From: an uncultured Dyadobacter sp.
Lineage (GTDB): Bacteria > Bacteroidota > Bacteroidia > Cytophagales > Spirosomataceae
Assembly (NCBI GenBank): GCA_946481035.1
Contig: CAMLNK010000022.1
Span: forward strand, 1-13,381
Direction: 5' to 3'
DNA: 13,381 nt
A program made the position numbers and the translations under genes. Below are positions 1 through 6,046 of this stretch, one piece after another. The first letter of the stretch is position 1; every line of letters begins with the position of its first letter. Under the pieces are notes generated by a model. That model searched no databases. It was not told the origin of the DNA and saw nothing but the letters and a program-made list of their open reading frames with translations.

Positions 1-251
1 AAGTGCCTAAAACGAAGCGGCCGCTTGCGCTTACAGCACACGAGCACAAGATTGCGGAATATTATTGCGAGGGTAAAAAGACCAAATGGATTGCCGATCA
101 TTTGCGCAGAAAGGTTTCCACCATAAGCACGATTAAAGCCAATATATTCAAAAAGCTTAAAGTGGATAACATTTTTCAGCTTAAACTCAAACTGCAAATG
201 CATGAAGCGGGTCCCTCCAATCAACAGCCTTGTTTCACTACTTACACATAA
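1..251 (+). CDS. LuxR-type HTH regulator, C-terminal end only (cut by window edge)
   Basis: This is the C-terminal DNA-binding part of a LuxR/NarL-family transcription regulator. The frame is open to the left edge. The GTG at position 3 could be a start, but the protein more likely begins upstream, with a receiver or sensor domain outside the window. About 82 residues are visible. The HTH begins at LTAHEHKIAEYYCEGKKTK and continues through IADHLRRKVSTISTIKANIF to KKLKVDNIFQL, which fits the four-helix GerE fold: a conserved LT.rE-like opening, an IA..L recognition scaffold, and a final K.KVDN..QL helix. An 18-residue polar tail follows the last helix. The HTH identity is well supported by this pattern. 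The target genes and input signal cannot be read from the sequence. A hairpin about 110 bp downstream may end its transcript. Confidence 0.75.
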   Translation, partial: VPKTKRPLALTAHEHKIAEYYCEGKKTKWIADHLRRKVSTISTIKANIFKKLKVDNIFQLKLKLQMHEAGPSNQQPCFTTYT

Positions 252-357
252 CGCTATGTTTTTATGCTATCCGTTTTTGCCGGGCGATACCTTTCCCCTT
301 TTCGCGATGACCGCCAAAGGACAGATTAACACACTATAAAGGTACAGTTAGCAAGCG

Positions 358-384
358 TCCAGTCCGGCTTCGATTCGGACTGGA
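358..384 (+). terminator. hairpin downstream of the LuxR gene, possible terminator
   Basis: A perfect 8-bp inverted repeat, CCAGTCCG (359-366) and CGGACTGG (376-383), is extended by a T-A pair (358/384) and encloses a 9-nt loop. It is followed by the moderately T-rich ATCACTTTCTT. It lies between the LuxR gene (stop at 251) and the next gene (start at 446), so a terminator role is reasonable. The T tract is weak, so it could instead be a leader structure of the downstream operon. Confidence 0.45.
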
Positions 385-445
385 TCACTTTCTTACCAAA
401 CGATCAGGTCAGCATATCCCTCTTGTAAACCTCTCTGACACTATC

Positions 446-802
446 ATGAAAACACGTTCTATGGCTCCTCTGGCCGCTCCATCAATTTTGGTGATTTTAG
501 AAGTGCTTATTTTTTCTGCGGGTACCTCCTACGGGCTGTTGAAATGGTTGCGGATCGGGCGTATCGAGTTTATTTTCTTTACAGTCGTGACGGCGCTGGT
601 GGTTTACCTTCTGATCACATCGTTTCACTGGGCGAGGAACGTTTTCGCAGTCGTTTTTTCCGCTATCTGGGGAATGTCCGTTTATAATATGTCCGGTTTG
701 CTGGCCAAACAGGCCCTTTTTTCGTGGATCTTGTTTGCCGGTGTTTTCCTGATCTCGCTTTACCTGCATTTCAGATTCATGTCGCGCAGGCAGGCCGTGT
801 GA
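446..802 (+). CDS. small four-helix integral membrane protein, unknown function
   Basis: This 118-residue protein is very hydrophobic, with four likely membrane helices at roughly residues 11-33, 40-60, 63-85 and 91-110. Its ends are short and positively charged (MKTR at the start, RFMSRRQ at the end). By the positive-inside rule both ends should be cytoplasmic. No catalytic motif or family signature was recognised. The ATG at 446 gives a sensible start just before the first helix. It is the first gene of an apparent four-gene run, and the OmpA-domain gene begins 42 bp after its stop. It may therefore act in the envelope with that gene, but this rests on position only. Its function is unknown. 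Confidence 0.7.
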   Translation: MKTRSMAPLAAPSILVILEVLIFSAGTSYGLLKWLRIGRIEFIFFTVVTALVVYLLITSFHWARNVFAVVFSAIWGMSVYNMSGLLAKQALFSWILFAGVFLISLYLHFRFMSRRQAV

Positions 803-844
803 TTATTTCAAACCTTATCTGAAAGTAAATAACAATCAAATAGA

Positions 845-1366
845 ATGGCAAAAACGAACTGGTTTTGGTGGCTGGCGCTGGCAGGCTGGATGTGCGCGGG
901 CAGCTGGTGGCATATGTGCCACGTTAAACAACTTTGTGTACCGGTGGGTGTTGCCCAGGCACCGGCGCCCCAGGTAAGCAAGGCTGAGCCACTGCCGGAG
1001 AAGCCGGTAGCCAGCCAGTCTGAGGAAGCGGTCTTCGAGCCTGTTGAGCTGCATTTTCAGACCGGCAGCGACGTTTATATACCGGTGCCGGCTGCTGGCG
1101 ATTTTGTGGGTAGAGTGAAGCAGTTTCTGGCAAGTGGTGATAAAACAATATCCATATACGGGCACGCGGATAACTCGGGCAACCCACAGGCTAACGTGGA
1201 TTTATCCCTGGCCCGGGCCGAACGCGTCAAAAAAGAACTTGTTGCGGCTGGTATCCCGGCCGACCGGCTCATTGTTAAAGCGATGGGGCAGCAGGCTCCT
1301 CAGGCAAACAATAACACACCCGAGGGCAGGGCTCAAAACCGCCGGGTTTCGATCATTGCAGAATAG
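845..1366 (+). CDS. OmpA-family peptidoglycan-binding protein
   Basis: This 173-residue protein has an N-terminal hydrophobic segment (about residues 6-24), which is a signal anchor or signal peptide. A short Cys-containing stretch follows (C25 and C31, in HMCHVKQLC), then a Pro/Ala/Glu-rich linker (about 35-60) and an OmpA C-terminal domain (about 65-173). The domain shows GHADNSG with Asp109 and LSLARAERV with Arg124. These are the two positions that contact diaminopimelate in OmpA-like domains. It ends with GIPADRL, a GxQxP-type turn and NRRVSI. Such domains anchor envelope proteins non-covalently to the cell wall in the periplasm. There is no outer-membrane barrel, so this is a small tether or adaptor rather than a porin. 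It sits 42 bp after a membrane-protein gene and 27 bp before an HHH gene, suggesting one transcript. Confidence 0.88.
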   Translation: MAKTNWFWWLALAGWMCAGSWWHMCHVKQLCVPVGVAQAPAPQVSKAEPLPEKPVASQSEEAVFEPVELHFQTGSDVYIPVPAAGDFVGRVKQFLASGDKTISIYGHADNSGNPQANVDLSLARAERVKKELVAAGIPADRLIVKAMGQQAPQANNNTPEGRAQNRRVSIIAE

Positions 1367-1393
1367 TCTCACTTTTACCTTAACGCAATTCAC

Positions 1394-1858
1394 ATGTTTG
1401 ATTTAAACCCATTGCAGCTGCCGCAGGCCTGGTGGCAGCATCTGATCATACTGATCGTTCCGGCTGTGATCGGGTACATTATTGCACACCGTAACGGAAT
1501 CAAAGTGCTGTCGGTCATCAAGGATTCAATTATAAAAACGCACGCCGATCTGGACAAATGCAGTGCTGAGTTGGTATCGCTGAAAGCTTCGTCAGGCGAC
1601 GACAGCCCCGAGGACCTGAAAGTGATAGAAGGAATAGGTCCCAAAATCGAGAAAGTGCTCCGGAATGCGGGTATTCAAACCTATTCGGATTTAGCGCAAC
1701 TGACAAGTGCCGGGATCAGACAAATCCTGGATGCGGCCGGCAAGTCCTTTCAATTACATGACCCGGCTACATGGCCCGACCAGGCGAAACTTGCCGCAGC
1801 TGGCCGGTGGCAGGATTTGCACGAATGGCAAAAGGAGCTGGACGGCGGCAGGGAATAG
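1394..1858 (+). CDS. membrane-anchored helix-hairpin-helix protein (copy 1)
   Basis: This 154-residue protein has one membrane helix near the N-terminus (about residues 16-31), followed by AHRNGIK, which suggests the C-terminal part is cytoplasmic. A short, probably helical linker (about 38-65) leads to an HHH domain at about 74-115 with the hallmark EGIGPKIEKVLRNAGI. A conserved tail follows, HDPATWPDQAKLAAAGRWQD, ending in ELDGGRE. The HHH plus HDPxTWPxQ tail is a known Bacteroidota combination; I recall a related extension on their ribosomal protein L21, but could not check it. HHH folds usually bind DNA non-specifically through the backbone, although some mediate protein contacts. It lies 27 bp after the OmpA gene and 54 bp before a paralogue. 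The function is unknown. A DNA-to-envelope link is an inference. Confidence 0.82.
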   Translation: MFDLNPLQLPQAWWQHLIILIVPAVIGYIIAHRNGIKVLSVIKDSIIKTHADLDKCSAELVSLKASSGDDSPEDLKVIEGIGPKIEKVLRNAGIQTYSDLAQLTSAGIRQILDAAGKSFQLHDPATWPDQAKLAAAGRWQDLHEWQKELDGGRE

Positions 1859-1912
1859 GGCCCAGGCATGGACAGGCGCGAATCAATTACACACTTTGAC
1901 AACTGAGACCTT

Positions 1913-2398
1913 ATGTTTTTAGCATTAAATCCCCTTACCAGAAGCGTCGCGATATTGGAAATCATCATTCTGATGGCGCTCACATTCCTTTGTGGCTATT
2001 GCATTGGCTACCTGATCATGCGCAGCCGGATTAAGCGGTTGAAAGAATCGCGCGAGCTTGCCATAGCTTCCCTTGAGAAGTGCCACGATCAGAAGCGGCT
2101 ATTGACTCTGTCGAGCACTTCCGCTTCACAGTCTGTGGCCAGGCGGGACAATTTAAAGGTGATCGAAGGCATCGGGCCTAAGATCGAGCAATTACTCTAT
2201 AGAAGCGGGATATTTACTTTCAGCCAGCTTTCCGGCGCTCCGGCCATCTATATATCAAAGCTGCTCTTCGAGGCAGGCAACGGCTTTCAAATGCATGACC
2301 CGCGCACCTGGCCGGAGCAGGCCCGGCTGGCCAGGGACGGAAAATGGCAGGAGCTGGAAGAATTGCAGAACGAGCTGGATGGCGGCAGGCAGGTTTGA
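1913..2398 (+). CDS. membrane-anchored helix-hairpin-helix protein (copy 2)
   Basis: This 161-residue paralogue of the preceding gene has the same architecture. A single membrane helix lies at about residues 12-35, followed by a strongly basic stretch (RSRIKRLKESR), which places the rest in the cytoplasm. A helical linker leads to the HHH domain at about 80-121 (EGIGPKIEQLLYRSGI), and the tail HDPRTWPEQARLARDGKWQE ends in ELDGGRQV. A hand alignment of the HHH plus tail with copy 1 gives 46 identities in about 81 positions, whereas the membrane helix and linker are almost unrelated in sequence. This suggests an old tandem duplication with the cytoplasmic domain under constraint. It is the last gene of the cassette, and a hairpin follows about 85 bp downstream. 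Its function is unknown. Confidence 0.82.
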   Translation: MFLALNPLTRSVAILEIIILMALTFLCGYCIGYLIMRSRIKRLKESRELAIASLEKCHDQKRLLTLSSTSASQSVARRDNLKVIEGIGPKIEQLLYRSGIFTFSQLSGAPAIYISKLLFEAGNGFQMHDPRTWPEQARLARDGKWQELEELQNELDGGRQV

Positions 2399-2482
2399 TA
2401 GGTTGTGACGTATATCAATTAGCGTTAGTTTTAGGGCCTGCGCAATAGGCGTCAGGTTGTTTTGCAGAATACCCAAGAAAAG

Positions 2483-2502
2483 TGCCGGTAGAACCACCGG
2501 CA
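2483..2502. terminator. short GC-rich hairpin between the HHH cassette and the wzi-like gene
   Basis: A 7-bp perfect stem, TGCCGGT (2483-2489) and ACCGGCA (2496-2502), has a 6-nt loop and lies in a 184-bp gap. It is flanked by A-rich DNA on the plus strand, so read rightward it has no T tract. Read on the minus strand, it is followed by ACTTTTCTT. It may mark the end of the upstream operon or be a leader structure of the Wzi-like gene. I cannot decide which. Confidence 0.35.
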
Positions 2503-2582
2503 AAAAATAAACCCTCCCAATAAAATCAGCGAAAATACATTGTGGCTGTATTCCGGCCCTATTATGCATTTCGCCGCTTGCT

Positions 2583-4085
2583 ATGAATAAATTACATGCC
2601 CTCCTGTATACGACTTTCGCTTTTGCTTTTTCATCGGGCTATTTTGCCGCAGCCAGAAACTATTTGTCACCCGGGCCGGATTCGACAACGGTCGGGTTCG
2701 AGCTGGCCCGCTTTGTCAGCTCCAATGACCGGACGCCTTTCTGGCTGCGCGCCAATCAATTCGGAACCGTCCCGACCGCCAGTCCGGCCAGCCTGATTCG
2801 TCTTTCTGCCGATCACCTGCGGGGGAATGCCGCCCCGGGCGGGGTTCGCTGGAAGCTGGGCCTGGAAATGGTGGCAAATGTTTCCGGAAAGCCCGGAATG
2901 CTTTTGCCGCAGGCCCATGCGGGGCTTCAATACAAAAACTGGGAAATATTTGTCGGCAGAAAAAAGCAATGGGTAGGGCTTGCCGATTCGACACTGGGAA
3001 CGGGGTCGTATGCCTGGTCGACCAATGCAATGCCGATACCCAAAATCCAGATCGGAACCTCCCGTTTCGTTGCGCTACCCCTGTCGGGAGGATGGCTTTC
3101 CTTTCATGCATTCTATTCGGAGGGCTTCTTCGAAAGGGGCCGCCCAGTAACCAGCCATCTGAAATTACATCAAAAGGCCCTTTATTTTCGCATCGGTAAA
3201 GCGGACTCGCGCGTGAGACTGTTCGGCGGCTTCAACCATCAGGTGCAATGGGGAGGCAGATCGCCTTACGAAACCACCGGCGGAAAAATGCCGACCGGGC
3301 TTAAAAACTACTACCGGATCATTACAGGTAAGCCGGGTGACGCAAGCGCGGAGCCCAACTCATTTGATAACGGTAACAGGGTAGGTAACCACCTGGGGAC
3401 TGTCGATTTGGGAATAGAAATAGAGAGCTATGCACTTTCTTTGTTTTTTTACCGGCAAAATGTCTACGAGGACGGCACACTGTATTCCCTGAGAAATATC
3501 AAGGACGGACTTAACGGGTTTCGCCTGCGACGGAAAAACTCCTACGGGGCCAATTTCGAGATTACCGAATGCGTATTCGAATTTCTCTATACCAAAAGCC
3601 AGGGCGGGGGTGAGTATGATTACGACGGACAAATTGTTCACCGGGGCTCGCTTGGCAAGGACGATTACTTCAATAATGCGCAGATCAGGGACGGTTGGTC
3701 GTATAACAACCGGTCTATTGGAACGCCATTTATTACGCCTACCACCGAGACGATATGGGCCAAGCCCCAATATGCTGATTTCTTTACGAGCAATAACCGG
3801 GTTTCGGTTTACCACGTTGGTTTAAAAGGGACCTTGTTCCGCAAAATTAACTGGATAACCAAATGTTCCTATTCCAGTAATTGGGGAACTTACGATCAGC
3901 CCTTCAAGATTTCTACCAGGCAGTTCTCCGGGTCGATTGTTTTTCAAACAAGATTTAATGCAGCGGGCCCCACCGATATTTCGGCGGGGTTTAGTGCCGA
4001 CGCCGGAGCGTTGTTTCCCAAAACCTATGGTGGAATGCTCAAAATCACCAAGGCATTTACATTTCCCCAAAAACAAAGACCATAA
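2583..4085 (+). CDS. capsule assembly Wzi-family outer-membrane protein
   Basis: This 500-residue protein has an N-terminal signal peptide (about residues 1-24, ending in the small-residue run FAAAR). A long beta-rich body follows, with alternating aromatic strands and Gly/Asn turns, as in an outer-membrane barrel. The early segment FELARFVSSNDRTPFWLRAN and later segments such as EIFVGRKKQWVGLADSTLGTG and FNHQVQWGG match my recollection of the Bacteroidota Caps_assemb_Wzi family. In Escherichia coli, Wzi is an outer-membrane lectin that holds capsular polysaccharide at the surface. The Bacteroidota members are distant, so capsule attachment or assembly is likely but not proven. The length suits the family. 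The gene is alone on its transcript, with a gap of 184 bp before it and a clear terminator just after its stop. The polysaccharide genes lie 2.8 kb downstream. Confidence 0.82.
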   Translation: MNKLHALLYTTFAFAFSSGYFAAARNYLSPGPDSTTVGFELARFVSSNDRTPFWLRANQFGTVPTASPASLIRLSADHLRGNAAPGGVRWKLGLEMVANVSGKPGMLLPQAHAGLQYKNWEIFVGRKKQWVGLADSTLGTGSYAWSTNAMPIPKIQIGTSRFVALPLSGGWLSFHAFYSEGFFERGRPVTSHLKLHQKALYFRIGKADSRVRLFGGFNHQVQWGGRSPYETTGGKMPTGLKNYYRIITGKPGDASAEPNSFDNGNRVGNHLGTVDLGIEIESYALSLFFYRQNVYEDGTLYSLRNIKDGLNGFRLRRKNSYGANFEITECVFEFLYTKSQGGGEYDYDGQIVHRGSLGKDDYFNNAQIRDGWSYNNRSIGTPFITPTTETIWAKPQYADFFTSNNRVSVYHVGLKGTLFRKINWITKCSYSSNWGTYDQPFKISTRQFSGSIVFQTRFNAAGPTDISAGFSADAGALFPKTYGGMLKITKAFTFPQKQRP

Positions 4086-4107
4086 AACGTGTCGATTGTT
4101 TTTGGGT

Positions 4108-4130
4108 AAATACTTCCGAAGTATTTTTTT
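4108..4130 (+). terminator. rho-independent terminator after the wzi-like gene
   Basis: The arms AAATACTTC (4108-4116) and GAAGTATTT (4118-4126) are perfectly complementary, folding as at least a 7-bp stem with a 5-nt loop. The 3' arm runs directly into a tract of seven T (4124-4130). It lies 23 bp after the stop at 4085 and directly abuts the end of the converging minus-strand gene. The T tract exists only in the rightward direction, so it should mainly end the Wzi-like transcript. Confidence 0.7.
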
Positions 4131-4730
4131 CTATATGCCATTGATATTTGGAATAAGAAACTTGTCGCGTAAGTTCTCTATTGAAGCATGTGTAACTTTT
4201 GAAATATCTGTTTCGGAAATGGCCCGGATTAATTTGAGTTGTCGCTGGTTTTCATCAAGCATCAGCTCATGCTGATCAATTTCCGGCTCGGTGACAGGCA
4301 AGCTGCTTTCCAGGCCGTCACGAATCCGGATCAACATGCCCACTGTATCCCTGGCGTAAGTCGCTACTGCCACTATACAGTCCGGATCGGACGTAATAAT
4401 GTATTCCAGGCAACTCAGCACGGCTGTGCACGCATCCATTGCTAAATATGCTTTTACTCCCGGGTGGGTATCCCGACCAGGTGTATTTAATTCCACTTGA
4501 TCCATCAATGACGGGATATCATTTGAAACATCTAAACTATCATGGATAATATGTTGGTAAATAGCATCAATAGCCTCCCGGATAGTTTGAGAATTTCCCC
4601 AATCTATTTTTTTCTGAAAATCGACATAGTTCTGATAAAGTTGCTCGCAGGTTATTGCTCCCAAAAGCAGCATTTCTTTATTAGATAATTTATTTAATTC
4701 TTTCCTTATTTCGCTGAGATATTTATCCAT
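4131..4730 (-). CDS. DUF416 family protein (YjaG-like)
   Basis: The protein is 199 residues from the chosen ATG at 4730. A TTG at 4796 would add 22 residues. The ATG is preferred because it places the N-terminus where the E. coli YjaG protein begins, about eight residues before the IRKELNKL-like helix. The segments LLLGAITCEQLYQNYVDFQ, DWGNSQTIREAIDAIYQHI and YLAMDACTAVLSCLEYII line up with the pattern I recall for DUF416: a C-E..YPNY-like motif, a WG/FGD-like turn, and an A.DAC..L..L segment. The fold should be all-helical and soluble, with no membrane segment or signal peptide. DUF416 proteins have no established biochemical function. The gene converges on the wzi-like gene and shares the strand of the Crp/Fnr gene 118 bp upstream, so the two may be co-transcribed. 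The AT-rich composition resembles that of the following interval. Confidence 0.78.
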   Translation of the reverse strand: MDKYLSEIRKELNKLSNKEMLLLGAITCEQLYQNYVDFQKKIDWGNSQTIREAIDAIYQHIIHDSLDVSNDIPSLMDQVELNTPGRDTHPGVKAYLAMDACTAVLSCLEYIITSDPDCIVAVATYARDTVGMLIRIRDGLESSLPVTEPEIDQHELMLDENQRQLKLIRAISETDISKVTHASIENLRDKFLIPNINGI

Positions 4731-4848
4731 GTTTGTGTTGATTTGGTAGAGGATGTCTTGCAAACTTACATGCACTTTCGGATACTTGTCAATCAACGTT
4801 TGGTAATAAATGAATCACAATATGTTAGGTCGTTGTATTTTTTTGATA

Positions 4849-5439
4849 TTAATCCATTCGGTTTTGCATGGAAGCTCTCTTGAGGGCCGAGAACGAATTC
4901 GCGTGCATATGCAGGAAATTGGCGACATCTTTCTCTTTAACCTGGCTGAGAATTCGGGGATTCTGACTTAGAAACGTCTCGAAACGGGCCGGCCTGGCAA
5001 GCCTGAGAAGGGTTTGGGTATACTCGAAATTCCGCGAGTGAAAGCTAGCCTGAAGGTCAAGATATATTTGTTGAAATTCAGGATATGTCTGCCTGATCAG
5101 GTCGAAATTTTGCGTACTGATCCGGTACGCCTTGGTAGGGCAGGTGGCTTGCATGGTAAGCTGGGAGGGTTTGCGGTAGAGAATGCAGTTCTCGGAGAAG
5201 ACCATATCTCCGTGCCTGAAAAACCAGCAGGTGGTTTCAGATCCGTCGGGTCGCTTAAAGAAGCTTCTGACGCAACCATGGACGACAAAATGGATATATT
5301 CCTGGTGTGTTTCAGCTACGAGAATGGTCTCGTTTTCATTCAGGTAGGTTAACCGAGTAGATTTTAAAAGGGCCTCCCATAGTTTTGAATCATGCTTTAC
5401 CTGGACGGATTCCGGTAGGAGTGCGAAAAATTCAGTCAT
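4849..5439 (-). CDS. Crp/Fnr-family transcriptional regulator
   Basis: This 196-residue regulator has an N-terminal cyclic-nucleotide-binding-like beta-roll (about residues 18-115), including a strand with IHFVVHGCVRSFFKRPDG and the turn FFRHGDMVFSE. A long dimerisation helix follows (about 115-150), then a C-terminal HTH (about 150-195: RFETFLSQNPRILSQVKEKD, VANFLHMHANSFSALKR). The layout matches the abundant Bacteroidota Crp/Fnr proteins. The Arg-Ser pair that binds cAMP phosphate in E. coli Crp is not evident, so cAMP is probably not the ligand. There is no four-Cys iron-sulfur pattern, so it is not a classical Fnr. The ATG at 5439 gives the full family length. A promoter-like sequence lies about 33-60 bp upstream, and TTAACCGAA (plus strand) directly abuts the start. 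Its targets are unknown; the nearby DUF416 gene is a candidate. Confidence 0.85.
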   Translation of the reverse strand: MTEFFALLPESVQVKHDSKLWEALLKSTRLTYLNENETILVAETHQEYIHFVVHGCVRSFFKRPDGSETTCWFFRHGDMVFSENCILYRKPSQLTMQATCPTKAYRISTQNFDLIRQTYPEFQQIYLDLQASFHSRNFEYTQTLLRLARPARFETFLSQNPRILSQVKEKDVANFLHMHANSFSALKRASMQNRMD

Positions 5440-5471
5440 TTAACCGAAGTTCACTGGGATAATTGACATCG

Positions 5472-5499
5472 GAAAGTTAGATAAGTCGCAGGCGTCAAA
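5472..5499 (-). promoter_or_regulatory. candidate Bacteroidota-type promoter for the Crp/Fnr gene
   Basis: On the minus strand, TTTG (5499-5496) is followed after 16 nt by TAACTTTC (5479-5472), a one-mismatch fit to the -7 element TAnnTTTG. The spacer is a few bases shorter than the usual 19-20. It ends 32 bp before the ATG at 5439. Confidence 0.35.
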
Positions 5500-5578
5500 C
5501 ATTGTCGGGCCGACTTAGGAGCTAAAACGGAAGTATAATAGATGACTAATTATAAGCAGGAAGATTCCCATTCTATCG

Positions 5579-5829
5579 ATGTCTATCAGACTATCCGGAG
5601 CGGCGTTCCTGAGCAATGCGATAGTATTTGACTTGATTTGTATTTTTCTTATATCTAAGGGTGGATTTTTTTTGCGGGACAGCCGCGTGAAGTAGAAATA
5701 TTTTTAAGGTCGCCTCGCCTGCGCGTGTACGGCAGGTCCCAAATAATCGAAAGGGTTATTAAGTTAGGTTTTAGATGTGATTTCAAAGCCTTTGTCGATG
5801 ATGATCAGTTTTTTAACTTACAAAAATAA
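5579..5829 (+). pseudogene. possible broken or frameshifted small gene
   Basis: An ATG at 5579 opens a 38-codon frame with a hydrophobic N-terminus (AIVFDLICIFLIS). It crosses a run of eight T (5666-5673) and then stops at 5693-5695. In the -1 frame, DNA is open from 5659 to a TAA at 5827-5829 and encodes a plausible protein-like sequence (PREVEIFLRSPRLRVYGRSQ, then IIERVIKLGF and DDDQFFNLQK) but has no ATG. Joining the two by a -1 shift at the T run gives about 83 residues. I do not recognise a family. This may be a decayed gene, a frameshifted one, a sequencing indel in the homopolymer, or chance. Confidence 0.25.
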
Positions 5830-5930
5830 TTACTTTTAATAGTCTGATAATGATTCATTTTGTAGAATGAATTTGATATGTGTCTGGCCGATGAGCTACT
5901 TGTATTGAGATTTTGTGGCAAGATAGTTGA

Positions 5931-5961
5931 TTTGCTCGAATATATTCTAGATATAACTTTC
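5931..5961 (+). promoter_or_regulatory. candidate Bacteroidota-type promoter for the gene at 6047
   Basis: TTTG (5931-5934), a 19-nt spacer, and TAACTTTC (5954-5961) match the Bacteroidota pattern TTTG-N19-TAnnTTTG with one mismatch at the last base. Transcription would start near 5966-5970, giving a leader of about 80 nt before the ATG at 6047. The same TAACTTTC octamer appears in the candidate promoter of the Crp/Fnr gene. Confidence 0.45.
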
Positions 5962-5969
5962 AGGTCTGC

Positions 5970-5986
5970 TTAACCGAAATGGTTAA
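5970..5986. promoter_or_regulatory. palindrome TTAACC-N5-GGTTAA, candidate operator
   Basis: A perfect 6-bp inverted repeat with a 5-bp spacer starts 8 bp after the candidate -7 element, so it covers the predicted transcription start. This position and symmetry suit a dimeric repressor. The spacer is close to that of Crp/Fnr-type sites (arms separated by 4-6 bp), but the arm sequence is not the TGTGA or TTGAT of known members. The left arm and its flank (TTAACCGAA) recur at 5440-5448, abutting the Crp/Fnr start codon. Confidence 0.35.
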
Positions 5987-6046
5987 CTTAGATTCTCCGA
6001 TCGCGTAATATGAATTCCCTCGGAAATCACGACCAAACGCACGCAA

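Larger units (their letters stand above)
5440..6046. other. 607-bp AT-rich gap without a confident gene
   Basis: No confident coding region spans this gap. It holds the Crp/Fnr promoter region on the left and two overlapping small frames: MTNYKQEDSHSIDVYQ and onward (5542-5631, 29 residues), and MSIRLSGAAF and onward (5579-5695, 38 residues). It also holds a start-less open frame at 5659-5829 and, on the right, a promoter with a palindrome for the gene at 6047. The DNA is visibly poorer in G+C than the flanking polysaccharide genes. This may be a remnant of a lost gene, or long regulatory DNA. Confidence 0.5.

Noticed and set aside
2255..2569. Minus-strand open frame of 104 codons over the second HHH gene and the following gap
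   Set aside because: It overlaps a clearly coding plus-strand gene, has no recognisable domain, and its composition is that of an antisense shadow.
2667..3815. Several minus-strand frames of 100-151 codons inside the wzi-like gene
   Set aside because: They have no family signal and disagree with the strong beta-barrel-like coding frame on the plus strand.
4731..4796. TTG start giving a 221-residue DUF416 protein
   Set aside because: The ATG at 4730 fits the family's N-terminus better, and no convincing ribosome binding site favours the TTG. It cannot be fully excluded.
5347..5354. Palindrome GGTTAACC inside the Crp/Fnr gene, similar to the operator arms
   Set aside because: It lies within coding sequence and lacks the 5-bp spacer of the candidate operator.
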